The notes beneath the pieces were generated by a model, which made no database searches, was not told the origin of the DNA, and saw only the letters and a program-made list of their open reading frames with translations. From JABWCQ01 sp964587105 (GTDB lineage: Bacteria; Electryoneota; RPQS01): DNA of 64,000 bases. How positions within the stretch are numbered: the stretch's first letter is position 1; every line of letters begins with the position of its first letter. Positions 32,570-41,139 of this stretch are shown here, one piece after another. Both the position numbers and the translations under genes were made by a program. Location: assembly GCA_964587105.1 (NCBI GenBank), contig CAZPKG010000006.1, forward strand, positions 62,001 to 126,000. The letters run 5' to 3'.

Positions 32570-33009
32570 AGATTACAATCTCATTTTTTCTACTTTGTGT
32601 CTTGGGCTTTCACTCGGCAACTGCTTCAGATAGTGCTAACCCAACAGATGTCATCGTGCTAAATCGCTACCCTGCCCAAGGAGGTGGTGCAGCTTATACG
32701 ATTTCGCTTTACAAAGATGGCCGGTTCCACTGGGAAGGGAAATCGGACGTTTTGGTTTTGGGTGGTGCACCGGGGGTGATTTCAAGTGATAGCGCAGTTG
32801 TCCTATTCATGGCGTTTAGCGAGCTCTTATCGCAGCGCAAGCCCATCGGGGTTGTTATCTCAGATGTTCCCTACTATCAGATTCGATCAGTGATCAATGG
32901 CAAAGAGGACGGTCTAATCGTTTACGATGATGACTCCAAAGAATTGCTTGCATTTATTCATCACTTTCTCGATATGACAAACTTTAGAAGCTGGATATCA
33001 GAAGAATAA
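32566..33009 (+). CDS. Small secreted protein, DUF6438-like without the CYGTCP motif
   Basis: 147 residues with a signal peptide (ISFFLLCVLGFHSATAS). The pattern VIVLNRYP...AAYTISLYKDGRFHWEGK, then PGVISSDSAVVLFMAFSEL resembles the N-terminal half of DUF6438 proteins and the gene at 33168-34070. The Cys pair typical of that family is missing. Its start overlaps the stop of the sialidase-like gene (ATGA), so it is coupled to it. Function unknown. Confidence 0.65.
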   Translation: MKITISFFLLCVLGFHSATASDSANPTDVIVLNRYPAQGGGAAYTISLYKDGRFHWEGKSDVLVLGGAPGVISSDSAVVLFMAFSELLSQRKPIGVVISDVPYYQIRSVINGKEDGLIVYDDDSKELLAFIHHFLDMTNFRSWISEE

Positions 33010-33096
33010 CTAACAACTAATTCCTTCACGCGGTGGCAGAGCCTGTCCGCGTAAGGATGTCTTTACCTGCCCCGCCAACCGAGATTGTCGCGCTTT

Positions 33097-33126
33097 GTCA
33101 TCCTGAACGTAGTGAAGGATCTTGTC
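33097..33126 (+). repeat. CATCCTGAACGTAGTGAAGG repeat copy
   Basis: GTCATCCTGAACGTAGTGAAGG, then ATCTTGTC. It is intergenic, between two small secreted-protein genes, and the flank GGTTACCA is shared with the copy at 55133-55172. Confidence 0.8.
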
Positions 33127-33167
33127 AAAGTGGGTTACCAATTCAAGAGTAATTCAGAATCTTAGTC

Positions 33168-34070
33168 ATGCATATATTCATTCTACTATTCCTCCCCCTC
33201 CTCGCTCTTTCTCTTGACCATTTAGTGCCTCCGTCAGACCCGAATACTCCTGTGATAGAACTGACAAGGCACGGCTGTTATGGCACATGTCCAACCCATA
33301 CAATCATGATTTACGCAGATGGTCGTGTTTGGATTGGCCTCAGGAATCGAATTTCGGCTTTCGGCATGCCGTGGGCAACACGAATTTCGACGCAGGAAGT
33401 GGAGCATCTTTTTTCGCTTGCAAGCGATTCAGGAATTTTCGACCTCGATACAAATCGGTTGGCCTTTGGTAATATAGACGGAGCACGAAGTACGCTTGTT
33501 TTCAATTGGGGCAGTAGGACAATGCGCATTCGGTATAATCACATTAATTCTCATGTTGAAGATTTTGCACGTGAGGTGGAGCGGTGTGCACAAGTAAATT
33601 CCGCTCACGAGGCTTTCGTTATCGAAAAAGAAAAATTCGACGAGATTCTTGGAAACTGCAATGAATATATAAACAATGTTCCTAACGGTTCAATGCTGAT
33701 TATGGAGACATTTTTTGCGAACTCAACGTGTTCAAATTATACGATTTCGATTCGAAACGATGGGCAAGTTTCTTTTCACAGCTCTGAAGGATTGGGCGCC
33801 GCTGAATTACAAACAGATTTGATTGATGCACGCATTGCAACGGCTTTTATCGACAGCGTGGCGGCATCCGGATTTGTAAAATCGGATTCCACCTATGACC
33901 TTCTCGGTGTTGGAGTACCTTGTCCACCCTGGGTGAGCTTTGTCTTGACCATCGGAGAAACCAGAAGAGAATTTGTCACTTTCGGTCCAAGCGCACCCAC
34001 AAGATTGCTTCAATTTAGCGTCGAGGCAGACAGTCTCGCTGCAACAAGTCATCGGCTTATCAACGATTGA
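33168..34070 (+). CDS. Secreted DUF6438-containing protein
   Basis: 300 residues. A short signal peptide (MHIFILLFLPLLALSLD) precedes PVIELTRHGCYGTCPTHTIMIYADGRVWIGLR, the hallmark of DUF6438: CYGTCP then a two-strand hairpin with a DG turn. The second half repeats a looser version of the same plan (TFFANSTCSNYTISIRNDGQVSFHSSEG), so the protein looks like two DUF6438-like units. The biochemical role of the family is unknown. It is more AT-rich than the surrounding genes. Confidence 0.7.
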   Translation: MHIFILLFLPLLALSLDHLVPPSDPNTPVIELTRHGCYGTCPTHTIMIYADGRVWIGLRNRISAFGMPWATRISTQEVEHLFSLASDSGIFDLDTNRLAFGNIDGARSTLVFNWGSRTMRIRYNHINSHVEDFAREVERCAQVNSAHEAFVIEKEKFDEILGNCNEYINNVPNGSMLIMETFFANSTCSNYTISIRNDGQVSFHSSEGLGAAELQTDLIDARIATAFIDSVAASGFVKSDSTYDLLGVGVPCPPWVSFVLTIGETRREFVTFGPSAPTRLLQFSVEADSLAATSHRLIND

Positions 34071-34094
34071 TCCAATTATTCGCATCTAAGTAAA

Positions 34095-35252
34095 ATGAAA
34101 ATACTCTTAACTTTATCTCTCCTCCTCCTCCTCTCCTGCGCCGAGCAGTACCACACACCTCCGCCGATAGACGCAAAGTTGGCTGAAGAGCTAAAGGGCT
34201 ATTTAGATCAGAACAAGCAAACTCCGGCCGATTACGTTCTCGGCAAATTCGCCGATCACGACGTCGTTATTCTCGGCGAATATCACCGGATTAAGGAGAA
34301 TGTCGAGCTGATTCAGGCGCTGATTCCGAAAGTTTACGGGCGCGGAATTCGTGTGCTGGCCACCGAGTTCGCGCGCCGCGAAGACCAACCGTTGATTGAC
34401 AGTTTGTTAAACGGCGCCACATATAATGAAGCGTTGGCGCGCGAAATTACGTTCAATCAATTTTCGTTCTGGGGCTTTCAGGAGTACGTGGATATCTTCA
34501 AAGCGGCGTGGGAACTCAATCAGAGTTTGCCGGACAGCTTACCGAAGTTCCGGATTCTCGGCATGAACGATTCGCCCGAATGGTCGTACATTCAAACCGA
34601 AGCCGACCGCGACAACGGCGAAATCAAGAAGAAAGTCTGGCAAGGCGGCGGCGAAAAGTTTTGGGCCAAAGTCGTGACCGATGCCGTCGCGAATGGCGAG
34701 AAAGTCTTGGTCTATTGCGGCATTCATCACGGATTTTCAGGCTACGAACAACCCATCGTGAATGACGGCAAGTTCATTCGCTTTGAAACCGAGCGCATGG
34801 GGAATTACGTCAAACGTGAACTTGGCGAGCGCGTGATGACGGTTTATCTTCATGCCATCTGGCCGCCCGAAGACGGTTACGGTGGAATCTATGTCTATGC
34901 CGCCGACGGTCAAATCGACGCGCTGATGAAAGAACTCGGCCCAACCTACTATCCCGTCGGATTCGATTTGCAAAATACGCCGTTCGGATTATTGAAAGGT
35001 GAGAATTCCGTTTACAGTCAGGGTTATGAAAATTTTACCATTTCAAGATTCGCCGACGGCTGGATTTTCCAATGCCCGATCTCGCAATATCATGGCGTCA
35101 CGCCGATTGAGAATTTCATCAACGGCAAGAACTACGAGCGCGCCAAACAGCAATCGCCCAATCCCAGTTTGCGCAAGATGACCATGGACGAACTAAATAA
35201 AGTCATCGCCAGCGACGCCAAGCAAGCCTGGTGGCTGGGAAGATATGAGTAA
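34095..35252 (+). CDS. ChaN/EreA-superfamily lipoprotein
   Basis: 385 residues. The lipoprotein signal ends LLLLLSC (Cys at about 15). The core matches the ChaN/erythromycin-esterase-like superfamily: HDVVILGEYHRIKENVELIQALIP, IRVLATEFARRED, FWGFQEYVDIFKAAWELNQ and LVYCGIHHGFSGYEQP. The Glu-x-His and His-His elements are the usual metal or heme/catalytic positions. In E. coli-like bacteria ChaN is a heme-binding lipoprotein; the role here is not proven. It lies 21 bases ahead of the ACR3 gene and may share its transcript. Confidence 0.75.
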   Translation: MKILLTLSLLLLLSCAEQYHTPPPIDAKLAEELKGYLDQNKQTPADYVLGKFADHDVVILGEYHRIKENVELIQALIPKVYGRGIRVLATEFARREDQPLIDSLLNGATYNEALAREITFNQFSFWGFQEYVDIFKAAWELNQSLPDSLPKFRILGMNDSPEWSYIQTEADRDNGEIKKKVWQGGGEKFWAKVVTDAVANGEKVLVYCGIHHGFSGYEQPIVNDGKFIRFETERMGNYVKRELGERVMTVYLHAIWPPEDGYGGIYVYAADGQIDALMKELGPTYYPVGFDLQNTPFGLLKGENSVYSQGYENFTISRFADGWIFQCPISQYHGVTPIENFINGKNYERAKQQSPNPSLRKMTMDELNKVIASDAKQAWWLGRYE

Positions 35253-35273
35253 CCTTTTGAACACATTACAAGA

Positions 35274-36374
35274 ATGAAACATGAAATGCGCGAGTTGGCG
35301 CACAAGCTGTCGTGGGTGGACCGCTATCTGACGCTGTGGATATTTCTGGCCATGGCGGCCGGTGTCGGGCTTGGTTACGTTTTTCCCGGAATCGTTTCGG
35401 TCCTTGACAAACTAAGCGTTGGAACAACATCTATCCCGATCGCTGTTGGTTTGATTTTGATGATGTATCCGCCGCTTGCGAAAGTTCGCTATGAAGAGCT
35501 GGGCGAAGTTTTCCGCAATTGGAAAGTGCTTGGCTTGTCGCTCGTGCAGAATTGGATCATCGGCCCGATTCTGATGTTTGTTCTGGCGATACTTTTCTTG
35601 CACGGGTACCCGGAATATATGGTCGGCTTGATCCTCATCGGACTCGCGCGCTGTATTGCGATGGTTATTGTCTGGAACGAACTCGCCAGCGGCAATACTG
35701 AATATGCAGCCGGACTTGTCGCCTTCAATTCAATCTTTCAGGTGCTTTTCTATTCAGTATACGCGTACGTGTTCATTACTTTGCTGCCCCCGCTATTCGG
35801 CATGACAGGAATGGAGGTTCACGTCACCATCGGCCAGATAGCGCAAAGTGTCTTCATCTATCTCGGCATTCCATTTATCGCCGGATTTTTGACGCGCATG
35901 GTTTTGATTCGTGTAAAAAGCAAACAGTGGTACCACAAAAAATTCGTTCCGCGTATCAGTCCGATTACGTTAATCGCGCTGTTATTCACGATATTGGTGA
36001 TGTTTTCGCTTAAAGGAGACCGCATTCTTGCGTTGCCGCTTGATGTTGTACGCATCGCTGTGCCGCTGCTGATCTACTTCGTGCTGATGTTCTTCGTTTC
36101 ATTCTGGATGGGCAAAAAGGTCGGCGCCGACTATTCCAAGGCGGCGACCTTGTCGTTCACCGCAGCCTCCAACAACTTTGAGCTTGCAATTGCCGTAGCA
36201 ATTGCGGTGTTCGGTGTGAACTCCGGCGAAGCCTTCGCCGCGGTTATCGGTCCGTTGGTTGAGGTACCTGTGCTAATTGGCCTCGTCGGCGTATCACTAT
36301 GGATTCGCCGCAAGTATTTTGCTGAGAGCGTGGACTCGAAACTGGCTGCGCCTGCCTGCCTCGCAGATGATTGA
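35274..36374 (+). CDS. acr3: ACR3-type arsenite exporter
   Basis: 366 residues with ten membrane segments, the size of ACR3 permeases. Family marks: WVDRYLTLWIFLAMAAGVGLG at the start, PIAVGLILMMYPPLAKVRYEEL, LIGLARCIAMVIVWNELASG with the conserved Cys needed for arsenite transport, and LSFTAASNNFELAIAVAIAVFG. It exports As(III) across the inner membrane. No arsR or arsC is adjacent. The genes around it are a ChaN-like lipoprotein and a selenoprotein, so its regulation is not visible here. Confidence 0.92.
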   Translation: MKHEMRELAHKLSWVDRYLTLWIFLAMAAGVGLGYVFPGIVSVLDKLSVGTTSIPIAVGLILMMYPPLAKVRYEELGEVFRNWKVLGLSLVQNWIIGPILMFVLAILFLHGYPEYMVGLILIGLARCIAMVIVWNELASGNTEYAAGLVAFNSIFQVLFYSVYAYVFITLLPPLFGMTGMEVHVTIGQIAQSVFIYLGIPFIAGFLTRMVLIRVKSKQWYHKKFVPRISPITLIALLFTILVMFSLKGDRILALPLDVVRIAVPLLIYFVLMFFVSFWMGKKVGADYSKAATLSFTAASNNFELAIAVAIAVFGVNSGEAFAAVIGPLVEVPVLIGLVGVSLWIRRKYFAESVDSKLAAPACLADD

Positions 36375-36456
36375 GATCTTATCTTTGAGTAACCTTTTCG
36401 GGTGTCAGCCGTCTAATTCTTCGGTGTGGTCTCGCAAACTTTATCCGAGGTAGTCC

Positions 36457-37566
36457 ATGAAACTCCTGACAATGTTAGGCTTGCTGGTTCTGTGGTCGGT
36501 CGCATGCGCGCAATACTCTCCCCAACTCTACGTCGTCCCCGAGGCGGAGACCAAACTTCGCGCCGATCTGGCGGGCGCATCTGACGACACCCAGCGCAAG
36601 GAGATTGCTTTTCTCGCGCTCGAAAGATATCCCGATGACGTGAGCATTGGCCGCATCGCGCAGGATGCTCTGCTCCCCTTGCTTGAGAATCCACTCAAGT
36701 TCTTTTCCGATTATGCTGAAAGCCGCAATACGAACGCGGCGCGCTATCTTTATGCGCGCGCAGCAAACGACGGTGAAATTTCCAATCGTGTCGCCGATCA
36801 GATTCTCGCGAACAATCCGAATGATTATTGGGGGCTGAGACTAAAAGGCGTCGCAATCGGAGCAGGCGGGCCGGATTCTCTTCCACGTGTTGTCGAGCTG
36901 ATGGAGCGCGCCGTCAAGTCAAATCCGAACCGCCCCGACACCTATCTCTATCTCGGCTTCTATTACAAACAACTTGGCAATGATGAGAAAGCCATCGCTG
37001 CGTTTGAAGCCGGAGCGGTCTGCGATCCGAATGACAAAATCATCCGTGATTTTCGCCTAACGCATTACGCCACGCACAAGCAGGCAGAGCAATATTTCGC
37101 GCTTGTGCCGAGTGCGTTACCGAAAGCTCCGCTCGATTTGGACGTCACACTCGCTGCGGACGGCAGCAAACTTTCAAAAGAAGTTTTCAAAGGCCACTAC
37201 TCGATTATCGAGTGCTGGACCTATCTTTGACAAACCTGTGTGCAGCGGTCGCTGCCGCAGATGAATCAACTGAGTCTTGAAAACAAGCTGCCCTTCCCGC
37301 TCTACGCTTTTCACACCGGTGGAGAAATCAAAGAAGCCAAAGCGCTAATAGACAGCACCGATTTCAACGGCAAGAAGTGGTCGCTCAATTTTGTCTGGAG
37401 CACGGAGCACTTCTCCGAACAGTTCGGCGGAATCTCAGAACATCCGCGCTACTACTTGATAGACCCCGACGGCGAACCCTGCGCCGTGTTCAACAACCAC
37501 CCCGACAACACAATCGAAACGCTGGTGTGGCTAAAAGATCAGGTGGAAACAAGAAGGCATCGATAA
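36457..37566 (+). CDS. TPR-thioredoxin-fold selenoprotein with UxxC active site
   Basis: 369 residues when the in-frame TGA at 37228-37230 is read as selenocysteine (Sec258). Read as a stop, it would leave two fragments, 36457-37230 and an ORF from 37240. Both are in the same frame and together form one protein. A signal peptide (LLTMLGLLVLWSVACA) is followed by TPR-like helices (residues about 60-200, DTYLYLGFYYKQLGNDEKAIAAFEAGA). A TlpA-like thioredoxin domain comes last. The active site reads ECWTYL-U-QTC, where thioredoxin folds have WCxxC; Cys261 is the resolving Cys. It ends with RYYLIDPDGEPCAVFNNHPDN, the usual cis-Pro/beta-hairpin region. A SECIS-like hairpin follows the TGA at once. 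Probably a periplasmic redox enzyme. Confidence 0.85.
37228..37230 (+). other. In-frame UGA read as selenocysteine
   Basis: The TGA lies in the middle of a continuous frame at the first position of a CxxC-type active site (TGA-Gln-Thr-Cys). The protein continues 111 residues beyond it with a normal thioredoxin-fold C-terminus. Confidence 0.85.
37236..37260 (+). promoter_or_regulatory. Bacterial SECIS-like hairpin
   Basis: The upper stem GCAGC (37242-37246) / GCTGC (37251-37255) closes the tetraloop GGTC (37247-37250). Below it are one bulged T (37241) and a lower stem CTGTG (37236-37240) / CGCAG (37256-37260) with one wobble pair. The loop begins 16 bases after the TGA. The GGUC loop and the bulged U match the E. 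coli fdhF SECIS that SelB binds. Confidence 0.8.
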
Positions 37567-37570
37567 AATG

Positions 37571-37594
37571 CAGGGGCGGATGGCAATCCGCCCG
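37571..37594. repeat. GGCGGATGGCAATCCGCC palindrome
   Basis: AGGGGCGGATGGCAATCCGC then CCGC. Family copies at 49161-49187 and 61152-61178 and a diverged one at 3941-3985. Confidence 0.8.
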
Positions 37595-37610
37595 CGTTTT
37601 TGCATAAAAG

Positions 37611-37636
37611 AAGCCGAGGTGATGAGCCTCGGCTTT
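37611..37636. terminator. Bidirectional terminator between convergent genes
   Basis: AAGCCGAGG (37611-37619) pairs with CCTCGGCTT (37627-37635), with A-rich sequence on the left and TTTCTT on the right. It serves the selenoprotein gene (plus) and the T9SS cargo gene (minus). Confidence 0.8.
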
Positions 37637-37661
37637 CTTGATATTTGGTTTCAACAGCTAC

Positions 37662-39380
37662 TTATTTAAGTAGCACCATCTTTTTCGACAACGACAATCC
37701 CTTGTGCTGAAACCGATAGAAGTAGATTCCGCTTGCGAGTGATGATGCATCAAGCTTTACAGAGTGAACACCGTCGCTCATCGATCCATTCACCAACACA
37801 GCAACTTCGCGCCCGTTCAAATCAAACACACGCAATTGCACATCGCCCGGTTCATTGATCGAGAACTCAATCGTGGTCTCGGGATTGAATGGATTCGGAT
37901 AATTCTGCATGAGCGCAAATCCACCCACAATTTCAGGGTAAGCATGTGGTGTTGCCGAAGCTGTTGCAAGTCTCGTCAACTCTCCGTTCATCTCTTCAGC
38001 GTATAACGCATAAACATAGGTGCGCTCATTGGTAACATCACGATCGCGGTAGGTGTAACGCTCACCCGTCGCGTTGTTGGAGGCCGGAAGCGAAGCGATG
38101 ATTTCCTCGTTGCGATACAGCTTGAAGCTCGACAAATCTTGCTCCGATTCCGTCTCCCAATCTAGAATTACTTCACCCGCGCTTGGAAGTGCCGTAAAGC
38201 TCGCCAGCTCAACGCCCAGAAATCCTTCCAGCGCAAGACATACGGAACCTTCAGTCAAGCCGACAATCGTGTTATGCCAGAACGGAGTTTCAAATCCCGG
38301 CACACCCGGCATCCCCTGTTCAAGAGTCCACGAACCTTCGTCAAAATGCCATGTCGCTGGTGCGCCGCCGCCAGTACAAATGTTGTCACATCCGCCTGAG
38401 ATCATAACAAAGGGGGGCGCATTCAATTCGAGGTTATCTCCGTGTACAATTAGCGTAAGCGGATCATTCTCCAATAATTGTTCGCACGTACTCGGCAAAT
38501 TGGCTGGATCCAATGCAATGATATTTGGATTATTGATCCAATTGCAGTCCGCCACAACCAGCTTGAACGGGCCGCCTTGTCCATCATCGGCTTCGCTGTC
38601 AATCGTAATTTGATACATTCCAGCCGTACGAACAGCGCATGGGCACAGTCCATAAAAGGGCCCGCAGCCGTATGCCGCCGGTTGAAACGGGGAATCTTCA
38701 CTCACCGAGCACAGTTCTTCTCCGCAGAACGACGTGCTGACATGCAGCGAATTCCAGGGACCAGAATGTCCGCAGACGACGAACCTCCAACTGCTGGTAT
38801 AAGGCAATGTAACAGCGTAGTGCATATCCGCACCGTCGCTGAAGCAGCAATCGTCACGATTAACGGTTGTACCATTAACCGTTATCGGTGCCATAATCGT
38901 TTGCGGAACACAATTTCCTCCGGAATAGGTGCAGGCACCAAGACTGGTCAGGCTGTATGGTCCGGAAACAACGCCCGTCTCACCGCCAACATGAACATAA
39001 TAGGTAACACCGTTCTCAGCGCACCAAGTTACCTCGGCAGCATTCCCATCGGAAGCGCAAAACGTGTCGTCATTGCCACCAATGCAGATGAGTGTGAAAC
39101 ACAACCCAGAGAACACTTGAATAGACGTGTTTCCGGAAAGCGCGTTGCTGCATGTCGAGAACCGCAGCGTTGTGCCGTCGCCGACAACCAAGAACCAGAT
39201 TCCATTTTGCGGCGTCGCGTCACTACACGGAATCAACGGGTTAGTAGTTGCTCCGGCAGTATTGAAAGCGCCAGTTGAGGGAATCGAGATTGCAAGTGCA
39301 GATGCACAATCGTCATTCGGATGGAATGCCCAAGCCTGTCCTGACAAAGTCAAAATCAACAGTAAAAAGCAGCGTTTCAT
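37662..39380 (-). CDS. Secreted T9SS-type cargo protein with Fn3 and beta-sandwich domains
   Basis: 572 residues from the ATG at 39380. The ribosome site GGGGAGAAG precedes it; the longer frame to 39485 has no signal and is rejected. Signal peptide: MKRCFLLLILTLSGQAWA. Residues about 20-330 hold two to three Cys-rich beta-sandwich units of the kind seen in pre-peptidase/adhesin proteins (NGIWFLVVGDGTTLRFSTCS, SLHVSTSFCGEELCSV). An Fn3-like domain (GEVILDWETESEQDLSSFKLYRN) follows. The C-terminus is a clear sorting domain (NYPNPFNPETTIEFSI ... ASGIYFYRFQ ... KKMVLLK). It is probably displayed on the cell surface. Function unknown. Confidence 0.85.
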   Translation of the reverse strand: MKRCFLLLILTLSGQAWAFHPNDDCASALAISIPSTGAFNTAGATTNPLIPCSDATPQNGIWFLVVGDGTTLRFSTCSNALSGNTSIQVFSGLCFTLICIGGNDDTFCASDGNAAEVTWCAENGVTYYVHVGGETGVVSGPYSLTSLGACTYSGGNCVPQTIMAPITVNGTTVNRDDCCFSDGADMHYAVTLPYTSSWRFVVCGHSGPWNSLHVSTSFCGEELCSVSEDSPFQPAAYGCGPFYGLCPCAVRTAGMYQITIDSEADDGQGGPFKLVVADCNWINNPNIIALDPANLPSTCEQLLENDPLTLIVHGDNLELNAPPFVMISGGCDNICTGGGAPATWHFDEGSWTLEQGMPGVPGFETPFWHNTIVGLTEGSVCLALEGFLGVELASFTALPSAGEVILDWETESEQDLSSFKLYRNEEIIASLPASNNATGERYTYRDRDVTNERTYVYALYAEEMNGELTRLATASATPHAYPEIVGGFALMQNYPNPFNPETTIEFSINEPGDVQLRVFDLNGREVAVLVNGSMSDGVHSVKLDASSLASGIYFYRFQHKGLSLSKKMVLLK

Positions 39381-39408
39381 AACACTTCTCCCCAATTGTG
39401 AACTATTT

Positions 39409-39442
39409 TTAACAATATATAGCATTGTTAACCAGAACACAA
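39409..39442 (-). promoter_or_regulatory. Promoter of the T9SS cargo gene with overlapping inverted repeat
   Basis: On the minus strand TTGTGT (39437-39442), 17 bases, TATATT (39414-39419). The perfect inverted repeat TTAACAAT-N7-ATTGTTAA (39409-39431) covers the -10, so a regulator could act here. The ECF sigma gene is divergent, 100 bases away. Confidence 0.5.
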
Positions 39443-39531
39443 CCATTCTGAGGGTCATTTCAAGAATTACAGCACTTGCAACCATTTCCCGGCTTCAGGG
39501 TTCTTTACTGTGAAGCCACCATGGAGCCTGC

Positions 39532-40107
39532 ATGAATTCAGTCAGTTTTGAAGAGATTTACGACCGCCATTACAACGACGTCTGGCGCTATCTTCTGCAT
39601 ATCTCAGGAGATACGGAGACCGCGCTGGAACTCACTGCGCAGACCTTTTTCCGTGCCTTTCGGGCTTGGCCGAAATTCCGCGACGAGGCTCCGGCTAAGG
39701 TCTGGCTACTTCGGATTGCTGTAAACGAATGGCGGCGCGAATTGCGCAAGCGGCAGATTCAGCGTGTGATTCCGTTTCCCAAGAATTGGTGGAACGAGTT
39801 CGGCGAAATCGAATGCAATGCGGTTGAAGTGGAAGCGGTGAATGTGGAAATCGAGCGCAACGAATCGTATCAATTCCTGCAAGCGGCGCTCAAAAAACTT
39901 CCCGAAAAATACCGCACGCCGATCGTGCTGCAATATTTTGAATATCTATCGTTAGATGAGATCGCCGCCATCCTCGGGCGGCCGGTCGGCACGGTGAAAT
40001 CCCTGGTTCATCGTGGCATCGCCAAACTTCGTGAGGATCAGGGCCTTCGCGATGCACACAGCGATATCATCCTCGAGGCAACTCGAATTTCAGTGGAGAA
40101 CAGATAA
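39532..40107 (+). CDS. ECF-family RNA polymerase sigma factor
   Basis: 191 residues. Region 2: FEEIYDRHYNDVWRYLLHISGDTETALELTAQTFFRAFRAWPKF. Region 4: LPEKYRTPIVLQYFEYLSLDEIAAILGRPVGTVKSLVHRGIAKLRED, a typical helix-turn-helix. There is no region 1 or 3, so it is a group 4 sigma factor. It overlaps the next gene by one base (TAATG), the usual position of its anti-sigma partner. It may transcribe the divergent T9SS cargo gene, but no promoter test is possible here. Confidence 0.9.
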   Translation: MNSVSFEEIYDRHYNDVWRYLLHISGDTETALELTAQTFFRAFRAWPKFRDEAPAKVWLLRIAVNEWRRELRKRQIQRVIPFPKNWWNEFGEIECNAVEVEAVNVEIERNESYQFLQAALKKLPEKYRTPIVLQYFEYLSLDEIAAILGRPVGTVKSLVHRGIAKLREDQGLRDAHSDIILEATRISVENR

Positions 40108-41075
40108 TGGATAACTTCGAAAAGAGACTCGAAAACGTTCAAGCGCCCGGCAATACGGTGGAATCACATCGTGACGCATTGCGCAACAAGCTCAAGAACG
40201 CTCCGCGCTCAACGCGGACTCGCACCTCGATGCTTGCGCTGAGTGTTTTGTTTGTCATCGGCATTTCCGGTTTGACGATTGCCAATCCGAATTGGGTGAG
40301 CGACGTGGTGAAGATCGTTACGCATGAGTCGCACTTCACATCCGCCGACGGCAAGCAGGAGTATCACATCAAGACGATGGAGATTGAAGGCCCGGCGGAT
40401 TCGGTGGCGCAGAAGCTTGCGCAGATGAAAGCGGATGGCCAAGTGGGAGATTGGACATTTGATCCTGCCGATCCGGCCAATGCGGAGATGCTGAAGAAAG
40501 ACGGCGCGCACAAGATGGTGTTTGTCGAAGCGCAAGTCGAAGATCACGGTGACGGCAGCGGTCCGATGGAAAAGCAGATGATTATCGAAAGCGGTGACGG
40601 CACGAACTACTTGTTGGGGCAAGAGAAAGCCGGCGAGCATGAAAAGCAGATGATCATCGAGAGTCGTGACGGCGGCAAGACGTTTACGGTCAATGGCAAA
40701 CCGGTGACGGCGGACGAGCTTGCGCAGATTCAGGCACAGCACGGCATCGTGCAGAAGATGATTGAAACGGATGGCGGCGTTGCAACGATTGAATCCGCAC
40801 CGGAAATTGCGGCAACATTTGAGCTAAAGCAAAATTATCCGAATCCGTTCAACCCGACGACGCAGATTCCGTTTGAGTTGAAAGAAGGCGGCAATGTCAC
40901 AATGAAGGTTTACGATTTGACAGGCCGTGAAGTCGCCACACTTTTGAACGGCTATCAATCCGCAGGTTCACACACCGTAACCTTTGACGGCTCAGGTTTA
41001 TCATCCGGCACCTATCTCTACAAGTTAGATGTCAACGGCAGCCAATTCAGCCGGACGATGATTTTGATGAAATGA
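40107..41075 (+). CDS. One-TM anti-sigma-like protein ending in a T9SS sorting domain
   Basis: 322 residues. Residues 1-36 are a basic cytosolic tail (NFEKRLENVQAPGNTVESHRDALRNKL), then one membrane helix (LALSVLFVIGISGLTIANP). The outer part is hydrophilic and has an internal repeat, EKQMIIESGDG and EKQMIIESRDG, around residues 152 and 178. It ends with a full sorting-type domain (QNYPNPFNPTTQIPFEL ... SGTYLYKLDVNG ... MILMK). Position and topology fit an anti-sigma factor for the coupled ECF gene. The sorting domain on such a protein is unexpected. Confidence 0.75.
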   Translation: MDNFEKRLENVQAPGNTVESHRDALRNKLKNAPRSTRTRTSMLALSVLFVIGISGLTIANPNWVSDVVKIVTHESHFTSADGKQEYHIKTMEIEGPADSVAQKLAQMKADGQVGDWTFDPADPANAEMLKKDGAHKMVFVEAQVEDHGDGSGPMEKQMIIESGDGTNYLLGQEKAGEHEKQMIIESRDGGKTFTVNGKPVTADELAQIQAQHGIVQKMIETDGGVATIESAPEIAATFELKQNYPNPFNPTTQIPFELKEGGNVTMKVYDLTGREVATLLNGYQSAGSHTVTFDGSGLSSGTYLYKLDVNGSQFSRTMILMK

Positions 41076-41139
41076 CCAGCGTGAACGCTGGACCCGTTTC
41101 GCTGACGCAGGCTCTTAACACTCTCAATTAACGCACTAG

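Noticed and set aside
37240..37566. Separate 108-codon gene after the ACR3-linked TPR gene
   Set aside because: It is in the same frame as the upstream gene, has no ribosome site, and begins inside a thioredoxin active site. The TGA between the parts is better read as selenocysteine.
38478..39278. 266-codon plus-strand frame opposite the T9SS cargo gene
   Set aside because: Antisense of a gene with signal peptide, Fn3 and sorting domain; no motifs of its own.
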